From Candidatus Omnitrophota bacterium (GTDB taxonomy: Bacteria > Omnitrophota > Gorgyraeia > 2-01-FULL-45-10), in assembly GCA_018823705.1 (NCBI GenBank), contig JAHJHP010000039.1, positions 1-40,202 of the forward strand: a stretch of 40,202 nucleotides of DNA. The letters run 5' to 3'. The notes below the pieces were generated by a model. The model saw only the letters and a list, made by a program, of their open reading frames with translations. It did not search any database and was not told the origin of the DNA. Made by a program: the position numbers and the translations under genes. Below are positions 8,507 to 15,385 of this stretch, piece after piece; the first letter of the stretch is position 1; every line of letters begins with the position of its first letter.

Positions 8507-8953
8507 ATGATACACGGTGTAAAAGTCAAAAAACTCAAAATAATCCCCGATGACCGCGGTCGTCTCATGGAGATACTGCGGTGCGACGATCCGATCTTCG
8601 AAAAGTTCGGCCAGGTATACATGACGACCGCTTTCCCCGGAGTCGTCAAGGCGTGGCATTTTCACAAGAAACAGGATGATAATTTCACATGTATTTCCGG
8701 CAAGATGCGCCTCGCGCTCTACGACGCCAGGAAGAGTTCCCCGACGTACGGTGAGGTGAATGACTTTATCATAAGCCTCGAGGATCCCATGCTTGTCCAT
8801 ATTCCCAGGGAAGTCTATCACGGTTTTAAATGCGTCAGCGATACTGAGGCCGTTGTCATAAATAACGTCACCATACCGTATAATCAAAAAGAAGCCGATG
8901 AATTCAGAGTGGACGCTTATGATAACGACATACCGTATGATTGGAGGAAATAA
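8507..8953 (+). CDS. rmlC: dTDP-4-dehydrorhamnose 3,5-epimerase family protein
   Basis: A 148-residue cupin of the RmlC type; RmlC epimerises dTDP-4-keto-6-deoxyglucose at C3 and C5. It has VVKAWHFHKKQDDNFTCISG, matching the family's V-x-R-G-x-H-x-Q ... G region, then RLALYDARKSSPTYGE and VHIPREVYHGFKC. Canonical RmlC is about 180 residues, so this is the short form; RGLH is replaced by KAWH, so the epimerase activity or substrate may differ. I chose ATG 8507 with AGGAG at 8498-8502; the open frame extends 11 codons further up, but that part is only the family A repeat. Genes rmlA, rmlB and rmlD follow, which supports a role in dTDP-rhamnose synthesis. Confidence 0.8.
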   Translation: MIHGVKVKKLKIIPDDRGRLMEILRCDDPIFEKFGQVYMTTAFPGVVKAWHFHKKQDDNFTCISGKMRLALYDARKSSPTYGEVNDFIISLEDPMLVHIPREVYHGFKCVSDTEAVVINNVTIPYNQKEADEFRVDAYDNDIPYDWRK

Positions 8954-8956
8954 CTT

Positions 8957-9688
8957 ATGTCACTAAAAGGCGTTATCCTGGCGGGCGGTCTCGGCAGCAG
9001 ACTTGCTCCGCTCACAAAAATTACGAATAAGCATCTCTTGCCGATCTATTGTAAGCCTATGATTTATTACCCTATCCAAACGCTTGTCGATGCCGGCATA
9101 ACGGACATACTTATAGTTACCGGCGGGACTCACGCGGGGGAATTCCTGCGTCTTCTGGGTAACGGAGCGAAGTTCGGGCTTACGCATATAAACTATACGT
9201 ATCAGGAAGGCGAGGGCGGTATTGCGGAAGCCCTGAGACTGGCAAAGCATTTTGCCGATGATGATAAGATAGTAGTTATCCTCGGTGATAACATCATAGA
9301 GAAGAGCATAAAGAAACAGGTCGATGCGTTCAGAAGACAGTCGAGCGGCGCCAGAATATTGCTGAAGAAAGTCAACGACCCTGACCGGTTCGGCGTTGTA
9401 AGTTTTGAGGGCGGCAAGATAGCTTCGATCATAGAGAAGCCCAAGAAGCCGAGATCAAATTACGCGGTCACGGGCATATACATGTATGACTCTCAAGTCT
9501 TCGATATTATAAAGACCCTTAAGCCATCCCGCAGGGGGGAGCTTGAGATAACGGACGTGAATAACGCTTATCTGAAGAGAGGCCAGCTCGAACACAGCAT
9601 CTTAAGCGGATGGTGGACGGATGCGGGCACTTTCGACTCACTCTTAAGGGCCACAAACCTCGTGGCCAAGAAGGAAGCGAAGGTATAG
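8957..9688 (+). CDS. rmlA: Glucose-1-phosphate thymidylyltransferase (short form)
   Basis: Makes dTDP-glucose from dTTP and glucose-1-phosphate, the first step of dTDP-rhamnose. The 243-residue product has the nucleotidyltransferase signature GVILAGGLGSRLAPLT (about 5-20), KHLLPIYCKPMIYYP, the metal-binding ILGDN and a GYRFGV-like DRFGVVSFEGGKI with IIEKP. It lacks the about 50-residue C-terminal extension of RmlA/RffH of enterics, so allosteric control by dTDP-rhamnose may differ. It follows the rmlC-like gene after 3 nt with a strong GGAGGAAA site. Specificity for dTTP versus UTP cannot be proven, but the rml neighbours support dTTP. Confidence 0.9.
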   Translation: MSLKGVILAGGLGSRLAPLTKITNKHLLPIYCKPMIYYPIQTLVDAGITDILIVTGGTHAGEFLRLLGNGAKFGLTHINYTYQEGEGGIAEALRLAKHFADDDKIVVILGDNIIEKSIKKQVDAFRRQSSGARILLKKVNDPDRFGVVSFEGGKIASIIEKPKKPRSNYAVTGIYMYDSQVFDIIKTLKPSRRGELEITDVNNAYLKRGQLEHSILSGWWTDAGTFDSLLRATNLVAKKEAKV

Positions 9689-9713
9689 TAATAATTTAAT
9701 TATAAAATAATTT

Positions 9714-9763
9714 GTCATTGCGAGAAGGATGTTATTTTCGCGTAGTCCGACGAAGCAATCTCG
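9714..9763 (+). repeat. Family A palindromic repeat, copy 2 (long core)
   Basis: Starts GTCATTGCGAG, ends GAAGCAATCTCG, with a long core containing GGA ... TCC arms. It fills the middle of the 110-nt gap between rmlA and rmlB; the 25 nt before it are almost pure A/T. The rmlB ribosome binding site AGGAGGT (9784-9790) follows 20 nt downstream. The open frame of rmlB runs back through the repeat, a trap for start prediction. Confidence 0.85.
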
Positions 9764-9798
9764 TTGGTCATAATGGGAGCTATAGGAGGTCTAACGGG

Positions 9799-10764
9799 GT
9801 GAAGAAACTGCTCATCACTGGCGGAGCCGGATTCATAGGCTCCAATTTCATCAGGCATATGGTAAACAAATATCCGGATTACCGGATAGTGAACCTCGAT
9901 AAGCTCACGTATTGCGGCAACCTGGAGAACCTCAAGGATATCGAGAAGCACAAGAACTACAAGTTTGTAAAAGGCGACATCACCGATGCAAAGTTGGTGA
10001 ATAAGCTTGTCGGGGAATCGGACATCGTCATCAACTTTGCCGCCGAGAGCCATGTCGACAGGTCTATTACAGATCCGGGCGTATTTGTCAGGACCAATGT
10101 TTTAGGGACTTACACGCTCCTGGAGGCCGCGAGGAAGGCGGGCGTAGAGCTATTTTGTCAGATCTCAACTGATGAAGTATATGGCAGCGTCGGGAAGGGA
10201 TTTTCCAAAGAAATCGATGTTCTGGATCCGCGCAGTCCTTATTCGGCCTCAAAGGCCGGCGCCGACTTATTGGTGAGGTCTTATTTTGTAACTTTCAAAT
10301 TGCCGGTTGCAATCACGCGCAGTTCAAATAATTTCGGGCCATACCAATACCCTGAGAAGATCATACCGCTCTTTATAACCAATCTTATGGCCGGAAAGAA
10401 GGTGCCGGTTTATGCCGATGGAATGAATATGAGAGATTGGTTGTATGTCGTTGATAATTGCGAAGCGATCGATGTGGTATTGCATAGAGGAAGCGCGGGA
10501 GAAATATATAATATCGGTATCGGCGGTGAGACGACTAACCTGGCGCTTACGAAGATGCTCTTAGATATTCTCGGCAAGGATGAGAGCTCTATAGAATTTG
10601 TGAAGGACAGACCCGGACACGATAAGCGCTACGCCCTTGATGTGAGTAAGCTTAAGGCGCTCGACTGGAAGCCGCGGCATGAATTTAAGGCCGCTCTCGA
10701 AGAGACCGTCGCATGGTATAAAGATAATGAGGCCTGGTGGCGCAGGCTTGTGAAGTCTCAATGA
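9799..10764 (+). CDS. rmlB: dTDP-glucose 4,6-dehydratase
   Basis: Converts dTDP-glucose to dTDP-4-keto-6-deoxyglucose with bound NAD+. The 321-residue SDR-extended protein starts [17 protein letters not shown] (TGxxGxxG), then the family markers AAESHVDRSI, ISTDEVYGS and catalytic YSASK, then NNFGPYQYPEK and RDWLYVVDNC. Length is near the usual 320-360. The start is GTG 9799: a perfect AGGAGGT ends 8 nt before it and the next residues begin the Rossmann strand. The longer frame from 9712 adds 29 residues encoded by the family A repeat and should not be annotated. Part of the rmlCABD set; order C-A-B-D. Confidence 0.96.
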   Translation: MKKLLITGGAGFIGSNFIRHMVNKYPDYRIVNLDKLTYCGNLENLKDIEKHKNYKFVKGDITDAKLVNKLVGESDIVINFAAESHVDRSITDPGVFVRTNVLGTYTLLEAARKAGVELFCQISTDEVYGSVGKGFSKEIDVLDPRSPYSASKAGADLLVRSYFVTFKLPVAITRSSNNFGPYQYPEKIIPLFITNLMAGKKVPVYADGMNMRDWLYVVDNCEAIDVVLHRGSAGEIYNIGIGGETTNLALTKMLLDILGKDESSIEFVKDRPGHDKRYALDVSKLKALDWKPRHEFKAALEETVAWYKDNEAWWRRLVKSQ

Positions 10765-10770
10765 AAACGT

Positions 10771-10810
10771 CGTCATTGCGAGGCCGCAGAGCGGCCGAAG
10801 CAATCTCGTT
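10771..10810 (+). repeat. Family A palindromic repeat, copy 3 (short GC core)
   Basis: Left end CGTCATTGCGAG, core GCCGCAGAGCGGCC, right end GAAGCAATCTCGTT. The inner arms GGCCGC and GCGGCC pair, as do ATTGC and GCAAT. Located between rmlB and rmlD; the conserved CTC ends 15 nt before the chosen rmlD ATG. Confidence 0.9.
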
Positions 10811-10822
10811 CATGGGATGTGC

Positions 10823-11704
10823 ATGAAACAACGAGTACTGATCACCGGCTCGAGCGGAATGCTTGGGATCGATCTTTGTCAGGAGCTTAAGTCAGACTAC
10901 GATATCATTGGACTGGATATATCCAAGAGTAGTAGGGCAGGCTTTAGCCTGCCCTATATCACGGGAGATATTACAAATAGAAAGTCCGTACAGGTAATAG
11001 TCGCAAAGGTTCGGCCGGACATTGTAATACACTGCGCCGCCTGGACAGATGTCGACGGATGCGAGCTCAATAGCAAGAAAGCGTATAAGGTCAATTCTGA
11101 GGGAGCCAGAAATATCGCTCTCGCCTGTAAAGAAGCCGGCGCGATTCTCGTATACATAAGCACGGACTTTGTCTTCGACGGAAAAAAGAGAAGGCCGTTC
11201 AGAGAAGAGGATAAGACAAACCCTTTAAGCGTATACGGTGATTCGAAGCTGAAAGGCGAGAAGTTCATAAAGAAGATATTGCGCGAGCATTATATACTGC
11301 GCACAAGCTGGCTCTACGGAAAGTTCGGAAAGAATTTTGTCGATACGATTGCTGCTAAGGGAAAGAACGACGGCATCCTAAGGGTTGTTAAGGACCAGGT
11401 CGGTTCTCCGACCTATACAAAAGATCTGGCTAGAGCGATCCATAGGTTGCTTGATAAGTCAGCGCCGAAGTACGGCATATATCACGTATCCAATTCCGGT
11501 AGTGTTTCATGGTATGATTATGCGCGGGAGATACTGAAGCTTGCCAGGTGCAAAGCGAAAGTGCTCGCGATCACGTCATCCGAGCTAAGTAGGCCAGCAA
11601 AGCGGCCGGCGATGTCGGTAATGGACAATTCGAAATTCATTAAATTCACAGGCTACAGGATGCCGCACTGGAAAAAAGCGTTGAAAGAATATCTATTAAA
11701 TTAA
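10823..11704 (+). CDS. rmlD: dTDP-4-dehydrorhamnose reductase, with in-frame palindrome insertion
   Basis: Reduces dTDP-4-keto-L-rhamnose to dTDP-L-rhamnose with NAD(P)H. The 293-residue SDR protein has VLITGSSGMLG near the start, HCAAWTDVDGCE, STDFVFDG, the catalytic YGDSK and SWLYGKFGKNFV. All catalytic elements are present. About residues 36-45, between strand beta-2 (IIGLDIS) and GDITN, a segment SSRAGFSLPY is encoded by a family B palindrome (10933-10956); removing 27 nt (10931-10957) would restore a normal-looking LDISKSITGDITN. Thus the gene carries an in-frame repeat insertion that keeps the frame. ATG 10823 is preferred because MKQRVLITG is the usual start; ATG 10817 in the same frame is an alternative. 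Confidence 0.93.
   Translation: MKQRVLITGSSGMLGIDLCQELKSDYDIIGLDISKSSRAGFSLPYITGDITNRKSVQVIVAKVRPDIVIHCAAWTDVDGCELNSKKAYKVNSEGARNIALACKEAGAILVYISTDFVFDGKKRRPFREEDKTNPLSVYGDSKLKGEKFIKKILREHYILRTSWLYGKFGKNFVDTIAAKGKNDGILRVVKDQVGSPTYTKDLARAIHRLLDKSAPKYGIYHVSNSGSVSWYDYAREILKLARCKAKVLAITSSELSRPAKRPAMSVMDNSKFIKFTGYRMPHWKKALKEYLLN
10933..10956. repeat. Family B palindrome, copy 3, inside rmlD
   Basis: Arms TAGGGCAGGCT and AGCCTGCCCTA (11 bp, perfect) separated by TT. The preceding AG and the GTAGGGCA start match copy 2. It is translated as part of RmlD (frame ... AGG GCA GGC TTT AGC CTG CCC TAT). A short TATATC occurs on both sides (10918-10923 and 10955-10960) but may be chance. Confidence 0.8.
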
Positions 11705-11772
11705 CCGTCATTGCAATAACCGTCATTACAATAAACGTCATTGCGAGGCCGCAAAGCGGCCGAAGCAATCTC
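11705..11772 (+). repeat. Family A repeat, copy 4, with two decayed tandem heads
   Basis: The full copy is 11736-11772 (CGTCATTGCGAG, core GCCGCAAAGCGGCC, GAAGCAATCTC) and is base-for-base identical to copy 5 at 13197-13233. In front of it lie two 15-16-nt partial heads, CCGTCATTGCAATAA (11705-11719) and CCGTCATTACAATAAA (11720-11735), so the left end is present three times in tandem. The CTC end lies 13 nt before the wbpA-like ATG, just upstream of its GAGGG site. Confidence 0.9.
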
Positions 11773-11785
11773 AAAAGAGGGTAAC

Positions 11786-13090
11786 ATGCTAAACGAACTG
11801 AAGAAGAAGATACTGAGCAAAAAAGCCAAAATCGGCATAATAGGCCTCGGCTACGTCGGCCTGCCGCTATGCGTGACGTTCGCTAGGGCCGGCTTTAAGA
11901 TTCACGGCATCGATATCGATAAAGACAGGGTCGAGAAGGTAAAGAAGGGCGAGAGCTATATCCTCGATGTGCCGCAGCCTGAGCTCGCCGCAGTTACGCG
12001 TAATAAGTCACTCGCTGTCACGACCGATTTCAGCGTGATAAAGAAATTGGATGCTGTCATAATCTGCGTCCCAACGCCTCTATATAAGACGAAAGAACCG
12101 GATGTCTCATACATAGTCGCGGCGGTCCGGAATATCAAACGATATATGAAGAGCGGGCAGATCATCGTGCTTGAGTCTACGACCTATCCGGGCACTACCG
12201 AAGAGGTGATGCTGCCGATACTGGAAGAGGACGGCCTTAAAGAAGGTAAGGACTTCTACCTTGCTTTCTCGCCCGAGCGTGTCGATCCCGGTAACGCGAA
12301 GTATGATACGAAGAACACTCCGAAGATAATAGGCGGTATATCCAAGCACTCTACGGAAATCGCTGCTTTACTGTATGAGCAGGCGCTCGAGACTATCGTG
12401 CCTGTGTCTTCCGCCAAAGTCGCGGAGATGGTGAAGTTACTGGAAAATACCTTCAGGATCGTTAACATAGGACTCGTGAACGAGATACTGCTCATGTGCG
12501 ACAAATTGAAGATAGACGCGTGGGAAGTGATAGACGCCGCGAAGACGAAGCCGTACGGTTTTATGCCGTTCTATCCGGGTCCCGGCGTTGGCGGACACTG
12601 CATTCCAATTGATCCGATATACCTGTCGTGGAAGGCAAGGATGCATGGATTTGAAGCGCGCTTCATCGATCTGGCATCCCAGGTCAATTCTGAGATGCCG
12701 CATTATGTCGTCTCTAAAGCGGCTGAGGCCTTGAATGAGCACAGGAAGTCGCTGAAGGGCTCTAAAGTACTTATAGTCGGGGTCGCGTATAAGAAGGATG
12801 TCAAAGATCTTCGCGAATCGCCGGCATTGGAGATAATAGAGACGTTCATGAAGAAGGGCGCGAATGTGTTGTACTATGACCCTCTATTCCCGTATCTTAA
12901 GATAGACGGGATAAATTTATCCTGCGCGACGTTCTCGAAAGAGACTTTCAAGTCCGCGGACTGCGTAGTAATAATCACCGACCACACAAAGGTCAACTAT
13001 GGCTTTATCGTTAAGAACTCAAAACTGATAGTGGACACAAGGAATATTCTGAAGAGTGTTGAAGATAGGAGCAATATCATTAAGCTATGA
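11786..13090 (+). CDS. wbpA: UDP-N-acetylhexosamine 6-dehydrogenase (WbpA-like)
   Basis: Nucleotide-sugar dehydrogenase of the WbpA/WecC/TviB group, oxidising C6 of UDP-GlcNAc or a related UDP-HexNAc to the uronate with NAD+. The 434-residue product has IGIIGLGYVGLPL (about 16-28), LESTTYPGTTEE, FSPERVDPGN and the catalytic C272 in GPGVGGHCIPIDP, which separates it from Ugd-type GFGGxCFPKD. The C-terminal UDP-binding domain starts near KVLIVGVAYKKDVKDLRESP. ATG 11786 has AGAGGG upstream; the frame reaching back to 11741 is repeat sequence. It overlaps the next gene by 4 nt (ATGA), so the pair likely makes a UDP-GalNAcA- or GlcNAcA-type precursor. Exact substrate is uncertain. Confidence 0.9.
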   Translation: MLNELKKKILSKKAKIGIIGLGYVGLPLCVTFARAGFKIHGIDIDKDRVEKVKKGESYILDVPQPELAAVTRNKSLAVTTDFSVIKKLDAVIICVPTPLYKTKEPDVSYIVAAVRNIKRYMKSGQIIVLESTTYPGTTEEVMLPILEEDGLKEGKDFYLAFSPERVDPGNAKYDTKNTPKIIGGISKHSTEIAALLYEQALETIVPVSSAKVAEMVKLLENTFRIVNIGLVNEILLMCDKLKIDAWEVIDAAKTKPYGFMPFYPGPGVGGHCIPIDPIYLSWKARMHGFEARFIDLASQVNSEMPHYVVSKAAEALNEHRKSLKGSKVLIVGVAYKKDVKDLRESPALEIIETFMKKGANVLYYDPLFPYLKIDGINLSCATFSKETFKSADCVVIITDHTKVNYGFIVKNSKLIVDTRNILKSVEDRSNIIKL

Positions 13091-14109
13091 GTAAATATCT
13101 CGTCACAGGCGGCGCAGGGTTTATAGGTTCAAATATCGTCGAGGAACTGGTTTGCAGAATGAAAGTGGGACAGGGACTATCCCCGAAAGCATACTCCGTC
13201 ATTGCGAGGCCGCAAAGCGGCCGAAGCAATCTCGTTTCTAAAGTTAGCGGCATAACAGTCCTCGACAACTTTATCACCGGCAAACTCGAGAATCTAAAGC
13301 CCTTCCTACCCAACATCACACTCGTCAAGGGCGACATCCGTAACAGGAGAGACCTCGATAAGGCTTTAAAGGGCGTGGACTACGTCATCCACCAGGCGGC
13401 TCTGCGATCCGTCCCGAAATCGGTCGACGATCCATTCACGACAAATGACATAAATGTCCACGGTACACTGAATCTACTCGTTGCCGCGCGCGACCATAAG
13501 GTCAAGAGGCTAGTCTATGCTTCATCGAGCTCCGCTTACGGAGACGCTAAGCATTTCCCGCAACGCGAGACGGATGTGCCGGCGCCTATCTCACCTTACG
13601 GCGTAGCGAAATTAGCTGCTGAGCATTATTGCGTTACATTCGCGAAGACATTCGGACTTGAGACGGTCTCCTTAAGGTATTTCAATGTCTTCGGTTCCCG
13701 ACAGAACCCGGATTCGAAATATTCTGCTGTTATACCAGCCTTCTTATTCACGATGGCCAAAGGCGGCTCGCCTGTCGTGGAGTGGGATGGGAAACAGTCA
13801 CGGGACTTCACCTATGTTGGCAATGTGGTTGAGGCTAACTTGAAGGCATGCGTTGTTCCCGGCATCTCCGGAGAGGTATTAAATGTCGCTTGCGGCACCA
13901 CGACATCCATAATAGCCATCGTGAACGAGCTTAATAAACTATTGGGAACGAAGATAAAACCTAAGCATGCGCCAAAAAGGAATGGAGATGTCCGTAAGAC
14001 ATACGCCGATATCAGTAAGATGAAGCGTCTTTTAAAGATAAAGAAGATCACCGGATTCGAAGAAGGCCTCCGGCGTACGGTAGAGTGGTTCGGCGAGAAT
14101 AAGAGATAG
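13087..14109 (+). CDS. wbpP: UDP-N-acetylglucosamine 4-epimerase-like (WbpP/TviC), with in-frame repeat insertion
   Basis: An extended SDR of the WbpP/TviC type, interconverting UDP-GlcNAc(A) and UDP-GalNAc(A). It has [18 protein letters not shown] (4-21), QAALRSVPKSVDDP, ASSSSAYGD, catalytic YGVAK, and RYFNVFGSRQNPDSKYSAVIP, all close to WbpP. Between CRMKV (23-27) and ITVLDNF (56-62), where the family has only a few residues, lie about 28 extra ones including VIARPQSGRSNLV, translated from a family A repeat (13197-13233). AAAGT occurs at both edges (13162-13166 and 13240-13244), 78 nt apart; its removal restores a normal protein in frame. At 340 residues no stop or frame loss is seen, so the enzyme may still work. 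Start by ATGA overlap with wbpA. Confidence 0.88.
   Translation: MSKYLVTGGAGFIGSNIVEELVCRMKVGQGLSPKAYSVIARPQSGRSNLVSKVSGITVLDNFITGKLENLKPFLPNITLVKGDIRNRRDLDKALKGVDYVIHQAALRSVPKSVDDPFTTNDINVHGTLNLLVAARDHKVKRLVYASSSSAYGDAKHFPQRETDVPAPISPYGVAKLAAEHYCVTFAKTFGLETVSLRYFNVFGSRQNPDSKYSAVIPAFLFTMAKGGSPVVEWDGKQSRDFTYVGNVVEANLKACVVPGISGEVLNVACGTTTSIIAIVNELNKLLGTKIKPKHAPKRNGDVRKTYADISKMKRLLKIKKITGFEEGLRRTVEWFGENKR
13197..13233 (+). repeat. Family A palindromic repeat, copy 5, inside the wbpP-like gene
   Basis: Identical over 37 nt to copy 4 (11736-11772) and translated in frame within the epimerase gene. Just upstream, GGGACTATCCCC (13173-13184) may be part of another inserted unit. Reading this 37-mer in six frames shows stops only in one minus-strand frame, so five frames are open. 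Confidence 0.92.
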
Positions 14110-14114
14110 TACGA

Positions 14115-15182
14115 TTATTGTTTGGTAAGAAGCTTATTGATCTCAGCGGCTATTTTGTACTGACCGCCTGGCTTGAGGTGCCCGTCCACTCTGTAATAAT
14201 CGTCATGCGCGAGACCACCCTTAAGACTGATGAGCTGTAAGCGCGATCTATCAAATATCCTGGTTACTTCTGATAATACAGTATCCTCGTAATCATCACC
14301 GAACTTAGCGGCATTATCTTCAAAGCTGTTGATTGACGGTATCCATAAAAAAATAGCTTTAATCTTATTCTCCGAACAAAAATCTTTTATCTTATCGAGC
14401 ACTAACCCGAAAATCTCGTATTTTAAGTGTGGGTCTACGGTATTTGCCTTGGTGGTTTCCGTCTTTTTCTTATTACGGAGTTTGTTCTTCAGCTGTTTTT
14501 GGGCATTTTTTAAAATATACATCATGTATGATGTACGGTAGATCCCCCGATAAGACCTGGTCCTATACAGCTCCATCAGTTCATTAAAAGCATCTTTGCT
14601 GAATACCGAATAATTTAAAGAATTATTCTCTATTTTGATCGAGCCTGAACCAAAGCCCATCGTATCTGCGACATCGTTAAAACATAGCAGGAATATAACG
14701 GTCTTGCCTTTAATATCGTATTTTTCGCCGAATCTTTTTAAGGCGAGGAGCTCCTGCAGAGGGCCATAACCCGGTACGGACATATTCAGTACGCGTGTCC
14801 CACATAGATCTTCCAATGCCTTATCGCACGAGGCGGGCCAATTTACGCCCCAGCCAAACCCGAGTGAATCTCCCAGAATGAATATCGATGGGTTCCTCAG
14901 GGAATCTTCGTTATCCCTGAAGCCCATAGAATTTGTTGTGACGACGGTGCGGAACTCTTCGTTATTGAAAGGAACCTTAAGATTGGGCTTTATCGAGTAC
15001 CCAAGCTCCTCGTCAAACAGGACGTTGCGTTCGTCAAACTGAAAGATGTTCCTGACAGCCACATATCGATCGCGGTTCTTATTGAGAGGCATTACGAGCC
15101 TGCAAAATACCTCGCCAATAATAGCGAGAGACAGTATAATCACGGACAAGAAAATTGCGGCCATCAATATGCGCTTTAACAC
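14115..15182 (-). CDS. Membrane-anchored SGNH/GDSL hydrolase-like protein
   Basis: Predicted periplasm-facing esterase or acyltransferase-like protein, with an N-terminal membrane anchor (about residues 3-26) and an SGNH fold. Visible blocks are FILGDSLGFGWG (GDS, Ser near residue 106), LNMSVPGYGP (Gly block), LLCFNDV (Asn block) and VDGHLKPGGQ (Asp-His near 333-335). Such proteins in glycan loci often add or remove O-acyl groups. GTG 15182 is chosen because AAAGGA lies 5 nt upstream; the frame opens six codons earlier at ATG 15200, which has no Shine-Dalgarno. It is the only minus-strand gene, stops 5 nt from the wbpP end, looks AT-richer than its neighbours and has its own promoter, suggesting separate acquisition. 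Confidence 0.8.
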   Translation of the reverse strand: MLKRILMAAIFLSVIILSLAIIGEVFCRLVMPLNKNRDRYVAVRNIFQFDERNVLFDEELGYSIKPNLKVPFNNEEFRTVVTTNSMGFRDNEDSLRNPSIFILGDSLGFGWGVNWPASCDKALEDLCGTRVLNMSVPGYGPLQELLALKRFGEKYDIKGKTVIFLLCFNDVADTMGFGSGSIKIENNSLNYSVFSKDAFNELMELYRTRSYRGIYRTSYMMYILKNAQKQLKNKLRNKKKTETTKANTVDPHLKYEIFGLVLDKIKDFCSENKIKAIFLWIPSINSFEDNAAKFGDDYEDTVLSEVTRIFDRSRLQLISLKGGLAHDDYYRVDGHLKPGGQYKIAAEINKLLTKQ

Positions 15183-15217
15183 GCTAGTCCTTTCGATCAT
15201 TCATTACGAGCGAGTTT

Positions 15218-15246
15218 ATTCTATTTGATTGCTCATTGCTTGTCAA
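15218..15246 (-). promoter_or_regulatory. Near-consensus sigma70-type promoter for the SGNH gene
   Basis: Read on the minus strand: TTGACA (15246-15241, perfect), a 17-nt spacer, and TAGAAT (15223-15218, 5 of 6). A start near 15211 gives a leader of about 28 nt to GTG 15182 with an AAAGGA site between. The best promoter match in the window. Confidence 0.7.
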
Positions 15247-15276
15247 GTATTGGTAGCCGCTTAATTGCTAATTGTC

Positions 15277-15305
15277 TTGCGTATATCCGGGGCATTCGGT
15301 AAAAT
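15277..15305 (+). promoter_or_regulatory. Likely promoter for the UDP-xylose synthase unit
   Basis: TTGCGT (15277-15282), a 17-nt spacer and TAAAAT (15300-15305). It is divergent from the SGNH promoter in a 189-nt gap and should start near 15312, about 60 nt before the uxs ATG. The -10 matches 5 of 6, the -35 only 3 of 6. Confidence 0.5.
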
Positions 15306-15316
15306 ATTGTCACGTA

Positions 15317-15385
15317 ATGGACGACGTAACAGAGAACCTGCAACTAAAATCACGAATGAAAGAGCGTATTAATGTCGAATGCTAA
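15317..15385 (+). other. Possible 22-codon leader ORF overlapping uxs
   Basis: ATG 15317 opens a 22-residue frame (begins MDDVTENLQLK, ends RINVEC) that stops at TAA 15383-15385, 14 nt inside uxs in another frame. It would begin about 5 nt after the predicted transcription start, with no clear ribosome binding site. It could couple translation to uxs or simply be chance. No homology recognised. Confidence 0.2.

Noticed and set aside
9712-9798. 29-residue N-terminal extension of RmlB
   Set aside because: It is repeat-derived; the perfect ribosome binding site and the Rossmann start favour GTG 9799.
11741-11785. 15-residue N-terminal extension of the WbpA-like protein
   Set aside because: It is repeat sequence; ATG 11786 has its own ribosome binding site.
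8443-13233. CRISPR array
   Set aside because: Repeats are far apart (0.5-1.5 kb), not regularly spaced, and include hairpin cores of different length; no spacers or cas genes.
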